NCBI GenBank assembly: GCA_031772625.1
Contig: CM062812.1
Location: forward strand, 729,156,300-729,220,299
Source: Pinus tabuliformis
Lineage: Eukaryota > Streptophyta > Pinopsida > Pinales > Pinaceae
Length of the DNA stretch: 64,000 bases
Reading direction: 5' to 3'
A program made the position numbers and the translations under genes. Under the pieces are notes generated by a model. That model was not told the DNA's origin. It saw nothing but the letters and a program-made list of their open reading frames with translations, and searched no databases. The stretch's first letter is position 1, and each line of letters starts with the position of its first letter. Below, piece after piece: positions 47,532-59,088 of this stretch.

Positions 47532-48178
47532 ATGCATGTGTACATGTTAATCGGATAGATTTTAGAATGCGTTTCTGAGTAAAGAAGAAATAAAGTTACA
47601 GAAAGCCAGACATTGACCATTGGAGTGGATAAATTTTGATAATAAACCAGACAAATTAGTCACGAAATTATAGAATATGAATATTGAAAGTAAAGATTTC
47701 AGGAAGAAAACGAGGCCCGGACCCCTTACTCTCTCCAATTTTAACTGAATTGGTCATTCTTAGCCGTTATATTGATATGTCATTTTCATACTGCGACATT
47801 GAAGATATAATAGTTGAAAAGTCGTGGGAACAGATTCATTGAACTCAGAAGGTTCAGTCATGTTGGACGAAAAAGAATATGTTAATTCAATAGATTTTAG
47901 AATGCGTTTCTGAGTAGGAAAGAAATAAATCTACAGAGTGTCCCGTGCTATAAAGAAAAAGCCAGACATTGACGATTGGAGTGGATAAATTTTGATAAGA
48001 AAGCAGACAAATTAGTCACGAAATTAGAGAATATGAATATTAAAAGTAAAGATTTGAGGAAGAAGGCGAGGCCCGGTCCCCTTACTCTAGAAAAATCCAA
48101 AACGATCGACTGATGCGATGCCTTGTTAAAAGGATCCCACACATTGGGTGATCTATTTGCAAAAGGTGGCTGGCCAAT
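47532..48178 (+). repeat. Dispersed repeat, further copies next to the triplication
   Basis: TTTTAGAATGCGTTTCTGAG through GATTTCAGGAAGAA occurs at 47561-47710 and again at 47890-48070. The second copy extends to GGATCCCACACATTGG and GCAAAAGGTGGCT and matches copy A at 27360-27627 at about 90%. It ends at the LTR fragment starting at 48179. Confidence 0.75.
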
Positions 48179-48608
48179 TGTTACGACTACGGAGACGTTT
48201 CGAGGTTTCAAAGGTGCTCGGCTCGTTGAAAATAGTCCCTTTTCAAAGCTAAGGACGGTTTAAATTTTCTATTTCTTCCTTCACCTCGCTCACCTCTGAA
48301 CTTTCTTTATCCCCTACATAAACCTTTCCGAAACCGAACAGAGCCCCCTTTTGGCCTTAGCCTCAATCGCCATACCCCAATTCCCGAAACCCAACAGAGC
48401 CCCCTTTTGGCCTTAGCCTCAATCGCCATACCCCAATTCCGTCATAAAACCTTACCCATACGCCCGCGCTAGTCAAACCTCTCATCGCATCCCACGGTTG
48501 ATCACCCCATCGATCTAACGGCCCTCATCGCCCCTGATAAAGTAACCTGTCCGACCACTCTCCACCGTCAGATCCATCTCCGCCTGATCCGACGCTTTTC
48601 GCTCTCTG
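48179..48608 (+). repeat. LTR fragment of the long gypsy family, opposite orientation
   Basis: Its reverse complement matches 34499-34876, the LTR part missing from the copy ending at 42389, at roughly 85-90%. It starts TGTTACG, like an LTR start. Within it a ~58-bp unit (CCGAAACC to CCCCAATTC, around 48329-48442) is tandemly duplicated. It is broken off at 48608, at nearly the same LTR position where 42389 ends. Confidence 0.75.
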
Positions 48609-49770
48609 TTTTAAGTGGTACTACAGCGATGCTGCGGGCAGGAAGCCTGCTCTCTCATATCAACATTTGCACCTGCTCCCGGCTCAGTAATCGACATAGA
48701 ATCCTACATCTTGGGACCCGACGGTGTTGCCCCTGTATGATGCATTAAAAAGTAGCTTGACAAAATTTTGTTGTTCACAAAATCTGAACATGATGAATTG
48801 GCATAGTTTGTAAATAAATGTTAAGGGATATAATGGCTTTGACTGCGTTAAAAAATTTCAATGAATAGAAGATGATGGTTTGAAAGATTACAATTTACTA
48901 TACTTAGCTCATACATAAATAAAGTATTGGAAAAGATAAACTCTAACACCTCCTTTAAGAAAAACATAGGGAGTAACTAAAGAAAAGGAAAACAAAGAAT
49001 GGGTCGCGACATTGAGGCTTGATTAGGTACCCAGGTACAAATTCTCATAAATGGAAAATGAGAGAAAAACACATACGAACCCGTCTCCGCTCTCCACAAA
49101 AAAGAGAGAAATATCCCAATGCTCAAATTATCATGAGGCTGAAATTAGAGATTCCATAACGATCCGCGAAATAGTAATAATACAGGCCTACTCCAATCAA
49201 CAAGTACAAAATGTTGAAGTACCAATGCTCTGAAGATGAGAGCCATGAAACCTCAATGACGTTGGTCGATCTCTAAAATAGGATTGTTGCATAGGCACAA
49301 GGGTGGAAAACACTATCAACTTCTCCAAAAAAACCTTTAGAGAAACTAGGTTTCAGTAAAGAACCACGACAAGGGATTTAAAAAAAAGAAACACAATCAA
49401 CTAGAAAATAAACAACGAGGCTTCTAAATATGACAAAATCAGCTTAAACAACATACAACAACACTCTTGAAGTTGTTTGAACATTGTCACCATCACACTA
49501 TTCAAACACAAGAAATGACAATTTTCAACAAAGAAACGACAACAATATTTGTCACCATCTGATTCACCCCCCCAAAAACCACCACTGTAGAAGGAGCGAG
49601 AATAAATAGTCTCCATTGTCAGCGAATTTCCCACTGTGAGACACAATTGAGGGAACAATGGAAATCAATAATGAACAATTGATGCAACATGTGGATATGA
49701 ATTTTGAAAGCATTGGTTCAAATGATTCCATGACCATCCATCGATCGATCCACAAAAGATCATGATGGTC
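48609..49770. other. Gene-free stretch
   Basis: A GC-richer patch (48609-48740) of unknown origin is followed by AT-rich DNA with no supported coding region. Short open frames on both strands (49051-49233, 49401-49658) lack motifs. Confidence 0.4.
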
Positions 49771-49775
49771 AGCAC

Positions 49776-50900
49776 TCATCCATGATTCTTTCTCTCATGC
49801 ATCTTCTGTGACAATATTAATGTAGTACTAGTAATTGACCAAGAATGTTGATGCTTACGTAATTTATTTTGATGAGGATGTGCAGATGATAGAGTTTTTG
49901 CCTCTACAAACTCTGAGTTGAGTGAAACAAATTTTTTATTCAGAATGACATTTGTAGCCATGTCATCAATCTATTTATCAAAATGAGTAGGAGCATTTTC
50001 TTCCAATACATCGGTATGGATTCCTTCAACTACAAACAACACCTCCCCATTCTCAACAAAGTTGGATGTAGGTGAGGCTACAGAAAGATCGTATATGAGA
50101 CCTTCTCTTGATGTCAACACTCTAGGGTTAAGAGAAACAACAATTCCTTGTGCATTCTCCCCAAGTCCTCCTCTAGCATATTCCATTTTTCCCATTAATC
50201 GAGACCGAATACGAGTAGTACGTTTTTAAAAACTAGGTGCAACAAAATCATGTGCTCAGTCATGATCATCAGCATCATGCTTCTAAATTTAAACATAATT
50301 AAGTTTGGAAGAAGATGAGTCCAGTAGCTCAACATCAACCATCTCCATCTCATATTTTTGAAGACAACTAACTTCCATTTCAAGTCGTTTCTTAGACTAT
50401 TGTAGCTTTTGAATAACCTCATCCTTCTCAATCAACTGTCGTGAAATGACATCACAATCTTGTTTCAAAAGTTGATATTGTTCAAACATTGTTTGTCTTA
50501 AATAGTTAATATCCATAACATGTTGATTACTTTTCTTTTCTAGTCACTTCCTCAAATTTTCAGTTATTGAGTTAGCAAAATACTCAACTTCCTCCTCCAA
50601 GTCATTAAGGAGGTCAATCATCTCTTGGAATTCATGTGTAAGCATTTGAAAATATTTTCCCACGGTTGAATCTTAATGTTTAACCTTCTGGATTTTCTCA
50701 GCTACTAAAGATTACAACCTATTGTTAAGAGTTGCATTCTCCACTTGTAATAGAGTTGCTACTGAATTCAATTGAATGAGCTCTTTACGAAGTTCATTTA
50801 TTTCCTTCTTCTCACGAAGCTCCTGCAACCTTTTACCGATCTTGAAAAGATCAAGTTGAAAATGTACTAGCCACAAAACAAGGTTGACGATGACAACCTA
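49776..50900 (-). pseudogene. Decayed coiled-coil protein sequence, unidentified
   Basis: On the minus strand the translation shows strongly helical, heptad-like text, for example VATLLQVENATLNN, FQEMIDLLNDLEEEVEYF, SNQHVMDINYLRQTMFEQYQ and QLIEKDEVIQKLQ. It is followed by less structured text in two short open frames (49971-50195 and 49776-49961). Several stops interrupt it, so it is a pseudogene or has unmarked introns. The helical part resembles a rod region of a kinesin- or myosin-type protein, but no motor domain or diagnostic motif is present and I do not assign a family. A transposon origin cannot be excluded. Confidence 0.4.
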
Positions 50901-51078
50901 TTCTTAAGAGTGGCATTATCCGCCTGCAATAAAATCATCACTCACTGTAATTGAATGTCCTCTTTACGAAATTCATTTATTGTCTTCTTCTCATGAAGCT
51001 TTTGCAACCTTTAACCCATCTTAAAAATACCAAATTGAAAATGTCCTGACCACAAAAACAAGACTGATGATGACAACA
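50714..51078 (-). repeat. Tandem duplication of 179 bp inside the coiled-coil remnant
   Basis: Units 50714-50892 and 50893-51071 share ACAACCTATT, TTAAGAGT, TCTTTACGAA, TTCATTTATT and CTTGAAA-type blocks at about 80%. It duplicates part of the helical region. Confidence 0.75.
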
Positions 51079-51320
51079 AAAGTTACTTTAAACTTTCAGA
51101 AAAGATATAAATCAAACTAATATAATTAAATTTACCTAACTAACTAACAAAAAAAACCATCGGAAACCTTATTAATATTTTTTAATCATAACATCTTTCT
51201 TTTAAAATGTAAAAACAAAAAATTCCTTAGTCAAATACGAAAGCCTAACCGGAAAACAATTTCACCCTGATAAACTATTTTTATAATATCTTATTCTCTC
51301 TTTTTGGCAAATTAAAAATA

Positions 51321-51797
51321 ATGGGCGAATGCCAAACTTTGTCCAATCTTAATCATCTTGAGTGCTTACGGTATTTCCCGAATGAGGCTTCCACACAATG
51401 TCGCCTCTTTTGTGAGGGATCAAGCTTTCAATCCAGTGTCCATGACAAGTGGTTGTCCATTTCAACCAATGGCTCCACATGCCTACGAACAGGTCCAGCG
51501 AGAGAAAAATTAAAGCCGCAGAGGTCCAACAAAAAGTCAAATGAAGAGTCTTACGAACAGGTGGAAACATTCAAGTTTCATCTATATGAATCCTCGTCTT
51601 GGAAGTGTCCAAGTATTCAAGTTCCACCACAAGACCGCGACATCATTTTCCTCTCTGCGATAATATTTCTATGTGGTACAACTTTGGAATGTGGTGCAAC
51701 AGATGATGGCAGGCGCTTTTCTATACGCTCAGATTTGTTGAATGATATATGCACTCATCCAAAGAAGAGAATCGGGGCCATCAAAATTGTTGGGTGA
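51321..51797 (+). CDS. Hypothetical 158-codon open frame
   Basis: An ATG-started frame in a patch that is less AT-rich than its surroundings. The protein is Ser- and Cys-containing with a hydrophobic stretch (DIIFLSAIIFLCGTTL) followed by CGATDDGRRFSIRSDLLND. No signal peptide, known domain or splice partner is evident. The opposite strand also has an open frame (51349-51570), so the openness may come from base composition. It may be a gene fragment or chance. Confidence 0.25.
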   Translation: MGECQTLSNLNHLECLRYFPNEASTQCRLFCEGSSFQSSVHDKWLSISTNGSTCLRTGPAREKLKPQRSNKKSNEESYEQVETFKFHLYESSSWKCPSIQVPPQDRDIIFLSAIIFLCGTTLECGATDDGRRFSIRSDLLNDICTHPKKRIGAIKIVG

Positions 51798-51799
51798 TG

Positions 51800-54700
51800 G
51801 TGCATATCTCAGGCAATGGCATTGCTTCGGTTTGCACTAGCTCTCGAGCCGCTTCTCCACGCTCGCCAAAAAAACATACAGATCAATGTATATATCACAG
51901 CGGCTACAGCAGAAAGCATTTGGAGCTTAAATCAGCGAGACTGGTAGGGAAACTATGGCTTGTGCAGATGCAGCACCAACAAGAACTAAGACTACGAAAA
52001 ACATCATTATTGAGTTGAGAGGCTGAATTTATAGTTGAGTATGAAGCTGTTTGCTTAGAAATTTTAGTTATCTGGTCAAAAAAATATCTATATCTAAAAC
52101 ATTTTAATAATGTTTTATTCATAAAAAAAAAATTACACTGAAGTAAATTGAATTTTTTAAGCTCATATTAAATTTTTTTTAAAATTAAATAACTCTATAA
52201 AATATTTAAATAATGTTGAATCATACAAAAAGCCTGCACGTGAAAAAATTAGATAGAAATTTAATGCGATCACTGGAAGGTACCTCTACATATTGCATGA
52301 CTTATTAAGCTTGACGACCATATTAAGAAAAACAACCCTCTGAAAACCACAAACCCATTATCAGCAATATCCCATTCAAGATCTACATTAGATTGAAATT
52401 AACATATCACTTATAATTTAACAGCGTTGATACCATGTAAGGGTATTTTACTATTTACAATGGTTATAAAGTATGTAAAATACATCTATTATATAGTAGG
52501 GGAGGAAGTCCAGTTTCTATTAAGGATAATCAAAACAACTAGTAAAATACAAATATGTATGTGAGATAACAAGTAACTATAGTTAGTTTATAGGGAAATC
52601 AAACATTGCAAAAGAGTAACTCTAACACTTATATTGTCAAAATTTTAAAAAATAAAAACATTTAACTTATTATAGTTTATTTTTATTAATTACTCTAAGA
52701 GACATGTAATTCAAAATAAGGCTTCCACAACATTAATTTATTTCTCATTGATTATTGGAAGGATGATAGAGATTTAACCTCCATGGAAATACCTAAGAAT
52801 CTTTATAATAATATTCACAAATCAAATGTTAATATTAATCTCCAATTCAATTATGTTCTTTTAATTAATTTATCTCAATTTCATTAATTAAAGAAAATTT
52901 CATATGAACACATTTCATTTTGGCATGTGGTATTGATAAGCAATTATATCGGTCCATGATATTGTAACAAGATCTGTTTACAAAATAATATTTTCCATGG
53001 TATATTCCGGGTGAATCTCCATGGTTAAGAGTATCATTACATTTCATTTCAAATGTATATATGTTTAACTCATATATTAACACTTCTCATAATTATTAAT
53101 ATATATATAATGGGGGAGACTTGCCCACATCCAAAATGAACTTTCTTTAAAGAAGAGAGATATAAATGAGTTCTAACATAAACAAAAATAAATTGACTTA
53201 GATTAAGAGATTGGCCTAAATAGTCATGTGCATAGATATCTAAAAAACAAAAGCATAGATTTTGTGACCAATATCATAACATACATAAGAACAATATGTG
53301 TTTGATAGGATGGGTGTATGTGGGTCCTATAAAGTTCCAATGACCACTGGATGAATGGATGAATGCTCAAGTGCTGTTGTTTTGTCCTCTCCATTCTATA
53401 ATATAGATCTCTTAGATGCCTATGCAAGTGCCTATATTGGTTGAATTGCCCTTTTTTATGCCTTGTGTTCGTGATCTAATCAACCCATTTAGTCATAACA
53501 TTAGTGTCTAAGAGAGTAATCCAATGAAAGGATGCTTCTCTTTGAGGTCAAGAGTTTTCTTCCCAAACATTGGTTGTTGTAAGATCCGGTTATCAATATG
53601 TAAATCCTTCTAATCTATGTTATACTTGACTATGGCCTTTCTGGTTCACCTCTTGGTAATAAGTAACCCCTTTTCTATCTCAATCCCATTGGTGTAGTAC
53701 GGAGATCAATCTGTCGGTAGAAAGAATTTAGAAATATACCAGCCTTGGCCCAAGATGAGAGAGGTGTCTTGAACTGCGCCAAGAAATCCCTGTCCCAAGG
53801 AAAACCTCCAAATAGGAAAAAGAAAAGCCAAAAAAAATTCCATTAACTAGGAATTTCTAGTCCAACATAAACCACCAATTGTAAAAATAAACCACCAAAA
53901 AACCCACCCCTTTAGAAAAGGAACGCTTGCACGAAAATAAGTCACCAACACCATTCGTGGGGTGGAAGAATGAGGAGCATAAAATTCAAAAAACAACCTA
54001 GACTCAGAGCTAGATACAACAGCCGAAAAGTTGCCTGAAGAAAAAATAAAAAGTTTGGAGATTGGATGGAAACAAAATAGCCCACAGACCATGATTTCCT
54101 GCTTAGTGTATTCTAACAACATGGCTAAAATGTCATGAGAATAAAATGACAAGCATTAGTTATTCATGTTATTTAGTTTAAACATAAGCAAATTATAGTA
54201 AAAACACTAAATTCATATTAGTGTTAAGGTTTAAAATTCCATCGATTTAAATTTTATTGATTGATAAAGTCTCATCTGTGCAATTAAAGAGCAAGGCCAT
54301 AATTTCAATGCTTATGCAAACATAGCTTTAAAAAACTATAATATGTTATGTTTTCATTTACTTTTGAACTACATTAGTTGTCTAAATCAAGGTTGTTTGT
54401 CCAAGTCAAGAATTATATGTTTTATTTTTTAAAATTTGAACTAAAATATTCAACAAAAAATTCTTTTAATATAATAGTTAGCTTATAAAAATACATAGAT
54501 TTTATTTTTAAAATTTACATTCTATTTAAAAAAATAATCAAGTTGAAGTCTCACTTAATTGGAAGTCTTGGGTTCAAATGTTGTACTGCCCTTGCTATAC
54601 CCAAATCTTGTACTTCCCTCTCCTATAGCGAGGTGAAAAATCCACATGTATTGTCGGGGTGGGGTAACTATCCTCCCTATAGATATAAACACAAAAATAA

Positions 54701-55300
54701 AAGAGTCTTACCAAACTTTAAAAAATAAATAAATAAAATATATTATAAAAACATTGATTTATTATTTAGTTTATATATATATATAAATTTGAATTAAAAT
54801 ATTTAATTTTTTTTTTAATATAATTATTAAAGTATAAAAAATATTGATATGATTGGAGATATTGCATCAGTAAGAAATAATGATTATAAAATAACAATTT
54901 ATATTTATTTTGCAATAAGATATTCAACTTTAAGCCAATAACAATAATAATAACATATTAAATCTTTTATTTATAAAAAATTAATATATAATTAAACTTT
55001 ATTAAATCAAAACATATTTCATATATTTTACCCAACTAATTTACCAATCTTTTATCCTGCATGGCGGCAGCATAATAAGATAGTGGTAACCACATAATAC
55101 ATTACTCGTAGAATTGCCAGGATGTGCAATTGTAAAGGAACGCCCATGGCCAGGGTGTGCAATTGGAAAGGAACGCCCATGGTAGCGGGGAAGGTATAGA
55201 AAAATAGGGAAAATGAGTGACCACCAACCTCACCCAGACAACACACAAATCACCTTGCAAAAGATATTCCAAAATAATTGAAATAGTAGAAAGTGGAGGA
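51800..55300. other. AT-rich stretch with a possible LTR start and a SINE-like head
   Basis: No coding region is supported. At 52424-52435 the minus strand reads TGGTATCAACGC, a copia-like primer site, with TGTAAGGG starting at 52436 as an LTR would; the outer end is unclear. At 54541-54715 (plus) GTCTCACTTAATTGG and GGGTTCAAATG resemble pol III boxes of a SINE. A 32-bp unit (TGTGCAATTGTAAAGG and ACGCCCATGG) is tandemly duplicated at 55118-55182. Confidence 0.4.
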
Positions 55301-55364
55301 CAAACACATTAATACCAAATAACTATCCAAACTGCGACACCGGGTCAAAGACGCCCGACACCGG

Positions 55365-55598
55365 GTGAAAGACGCCTATTACAGTCTGATGGAGAAACAG
55401 TCGGATATTTGGCAACTTTGCCCTACAGGAAACATCGTGACTTTCTCTGCCTTATTCGCCCTTGTCACCAGTGGGATAGGCTTGACCTCCACCACCTGCT
55501 TCCCTATGGCTACAACCACGGATCCAACATTCCGTCGCTACATGTTTAAGAAGCTGGATGGGGTGATAGGCAACTTTGTCATCGCACAAATAAATTGA
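55365..55598 (+). CDS. Hypothetical 77-codon open frame
   Basis: It begins after a short tandem repeat (GACACCGGGTCAAAGACGCC, repeated with one change). The peptide (LCPTGNIVTFSALFALVTSG, TTCFPMATTTDPTFRRYMF) looks more protein-like than neighbouring frames and sits in a GC-richer patch. I do not recognise it. It may be a fragment of a larger gene or of a transposon. Confidence 0.22.
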   Translation: MKDAYYSLMEKQSDIWQLCPTGNIVTFSALFALVTSGIGLTSTTCFPMATTTDPTFRRYMFKKLDGVIGNFVIAQIN

Positions 55599-55739
55599 CC
55601 TATCTCGTTATCCACAATATGTTGTTGTCTCCATGCCATCAAAAGTAATGACGTCTTCATAACGTCGATCATGCGCATGTGTTGTCTACATTTAACTTTA
55701 TCGGGCACAGGATACCATGTCGCTAGGCTCATTTTCATT

Positions 55740-57595
55740 TTCTATGTTGGGTAGTCACGTCTTATTTTATGGTAGCATATTAGGGTTTATTTTACCATTT
55801 AATTTATATGGTTGAATTATTTATAAGAAGAATTAATATATGAGTTAAATATATATATATATTTACAAAAAATGTGGAAAAATTTTTAATCATAGAAATT
55901 TACTTTCATTTTACTATGGAGAATTAATATATGAGTTAAGCATATATATATATATATATATATGAAAAACCTGTGACTATATTTTTAACCATGGAAATTT
56001 ATCTCCACTTCATTATAGAAATTTTTTAATTTTGAATAAGATTTGTTCCAATACCATGAATCAAACCCATGATTTACTAATCTTACATGTCCAAAAACCA
56101 TAACCTATGTTCATATCACATTTCTAATTAATCAATTTAATTGAAATAATAAAAAACGAAAAACAATCTTCACACTCAATATCAACTTTTCATATAAAAT
56201 ACTAATAAAAATATTTTAAAATATTCAATAAAAATTAAATGCCTATTACCCATTATAAACTATTAAATTAAAGGTGCAAATTTTTTATTCCAATATCAAT
56301 ATACCTATCAACACATTTATTTTTAAATTTAAATTTATATATTAAAACTAATTTCAATATTTCCCGTTCTAATCCGTTCGCCCAAAAATCAACGATACAG
56401 TAAACTAATATTATCAGAAGAGGATAATGATCTGAGGAACTAAGATTGTCGCAAGCAAATAATTTTCAAAAAATTAAAGATATTTTGAAGTTTATCATAA
56501 GTAAAATATACCACTTTCATTTATAAGGTTAATATGATCTCTAAATTGCATACATTTTTTGCATAACGTAAATCACTTCCCTAATTTCACTTATCACTTC
56601 CAAAAATAAGTCTCATATATATAATTAGTCATATTTTAAATCGACATCTCTCGCGGGTCAATAACTAAAAACAATTATATATATGTATAGATTTGTCATA
56701 ATCATGGTTTTGCAGTTCCTTTTAAAACGATTAAACATAATATGGTGCCGACAAAAACTTCATATAAATATAAAATCTACAGTATAAATATAATGTTATA
56801 GTGTGAAATTAGAAATTTATTTTTAAAAATATAATAAAAATATTTTATTTTAAAATTTCTCAATAAAATTTTTAAAATGAGAAAAACTATAATAATTATA
56901 AGTTAATATAACATATATTTTTGCATTTTTAGATTTGTCTGGCATGACTAATCCATAGATATTTGAAGATAATTAATTTTTTTTGAATATATATATATAT
57001 ATATATATTACAACAAACTGAAACTGGAACTTTATATTCACTTACTACTTCAGTTCAAAGCTTTACTTGGCCTAAAGATTATTTATGCATTAGGGTTGTA
57101 TGACCTTATGAATTAATAAAAACAAGAATTTTAATTTTTTATACCTATATTTGAGGTATAAATAATGTAAGTTAATTTTGATATAAATAAAATATTAATT
57201 TACAGAAAATAAGATTAAAATATTTTGAAAAGAAAAATGTAAGTTAATTTTGATGTAAATAAAATATTAATTTACAGAAAATAAGATTAAAATATTTTGA
57301 AAAGAAAATAGAAATGAAATAATTTTATGTAATATTAATTTTTGAATCCAATTAAATTATGATCGTGTAGATTTGATTAATAATTTTTAATATGGTTTTA
57401 TTAAATAATTAATACATAATAACTAATAATATTAATTGAGAACAAAATTAGAACCATTCTTACCACTAGTAACATTAACTATTAATTAACATCATAGTTT
57501 GAAATTTAATAAGAAATACCATAAGTTCTCTTCAATACAGACCAGATTATATTTCAAAAATACTATATATATTCATATATATAGAGTTGAACATT
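55740..57595. repeat. Very AT-rich stretch with tandem duplications and TA runs
   Basis: A ~95-bp unit containing GAATTAATATATGAGTTAA and ATGGAAATTTA is duplicated at 55826-56025. A 72-bp unit beginning GTAAGTTAATTTTGAT is duplicated almost perfectly at 57167-57238 and 57239-57310. TA microsatellites lie near 55944 and 56987. No gene is seen. Confidence 0.75.
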
Positions 57596-57679
57596 TCACT
57601 TCCAGATGATTGTGTCCAATGTTGGTGATGATGTGGTGGCAAGATAGATAATTAATGCTAGCTTTTGGAGAGGTTTCCA

Positions 57680-58500
57680 CCACCTCACTTGGCAACATGC
57701 ATTAATCTCCTTCAATCCATCCATATTTCTCGTAAAAATTTGGGTTTCAAACACCCAAATGTGCTCTATCAATTCTATTTCCTTACTAGTCACAAAACTC
57801 ATCTATATCGCCTCCCTTTTCTCACTTTCACTTGAGGGTTCCTACATGGATTTTCTCTCATGCTCACTAAATCATACAAGTAAGGGATATTCCTTATTCA
57901 TTGGAGGTCTTCATAGAAGGTTTTGGTTTTTTCTTTGGGTTGCATTTTGTCTACCCCAGTTGCTGGAGCTTCTTTGCCCAATGTGACTCTTCCGTTTGTA
58001 ATGATGGCCTACTAGGGTGTTCATTATCATTAGGGTGACCTAAATTGAGTGGGAATTGGAGACTTGAGAGCTCTTTTTTTTGTTGAGTCTTTCGCATGAC
58101 ACTTTTAGGCCCATGTTCTCATTGACACTCAATTTGAGAATAACTTCATGGAAGACAAGTTTTACATTAAATATGAAGGAATTTTGGATTCAAAACTTCT
58201 CGAAAATCTCACTACTTGCATATAATGTATTTATATTGGCACATGAAGGTTAATCATGAAAAGCACTTGTGGATAGACGGGATGCAATGGATAACATTAT
58301 GGAAAAACAGAATGAATTGAAGATGTTGTTGATGGTGTTAGAAGACCATCTCCCCACCTAAAAATAGGTGTTCATCCAAGCTCAGTAACTACACAAAGAA
58401 AAGTAGTAATGAAGGTTAACCACAAACTTGGAAAATTCCTTCTCTTTATGACTCCTAGGTTCCTTTTGTTGGTTTCTTTTTCATAAATGTTTAGCCATCA
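57680..58500 (+). repeat. Dispersed repeat B, copy 2
   Basis: Matches 32280-33196 in order and orientation, with small deletions. It continues beyond the point where copy 1 is interrupted (TCATAAATGTTTAGCCATCA). No coding content is evident; short frames such as 57759-57986 are not conserved between the copies as one protein. Confidence 0.72.
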
Positions 58501-59051
58501 ATTTTACTACGTTAATAATCTCTTGGATCCTTTTTTCTGAATGGGACATCTTTTGTTTACAGTGGATTGTGTTTAGTCTTATGCATGCAATCAAAAACTA
58601 TGGTCACTCCCTTATCTATTCAGTGAGTTGGTTTCCCTACTATAGGGGCAACTCTTAACTTCTTAACTTCTATAGTTTAATGCTTCACGCATTAATTTTT
58701 TTTGGAAAATGAATGAAAAGCAATTAGTTAATCTGCTTTTTGTTTCGCAAATGGTAGGCTAGAGAGAATTACCTATAGCTATTATAATTTTGTAAATGAT
58801 CAAATGGAAAATTTAACTAACAAAAATAAATGAACATTACACATGCGTATGTCAAAGGGAAGCTAATCCTCATCCATCATTGTTATAATACTATTTTGAG
58901 AGAAAAAATAATAAATTATTTTAATATTGAAGATTAATAAATCTCCTATTAAATTACAATAAATTGAATTTATATTTTTATTGTATTTTAAGAAATAATT
59001 TTATATTATTTTATTTTATTAGATAGAAAAAAAAAAAAAACTAATAGGAAT
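58501..59051. other. Gene-free AT-rich flank
   Basis: No feature is visible apart from A-rich runs close to 59030, next to the LINE insertion site. An AT-rich flank is a usual target for L1-type insertion. Confidence 0.5.
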
Positions 59052-59068
59052 AAAAATAAAATAATTTT
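59052..59068 (+). repeat. 17-bp target-site duplication, left copy
   Basis: AAAAATAAAATAATTTT lies immediately before the run of G that starts the retroposon and is repeated exactly at 61515-61531. Confidence 0.92.
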
Positions 59069-59088
59069 GGGGGGGAAGAGAGGGAACG

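Noticed and set aside
56040-56110. Minus-strand sequence resembling a tRNA B box (GGTTTGATTCA)
   Set aside because: The A box is poor and no tRNA fold is apparent, so neither a tRNA gene nor a SINE is supported.
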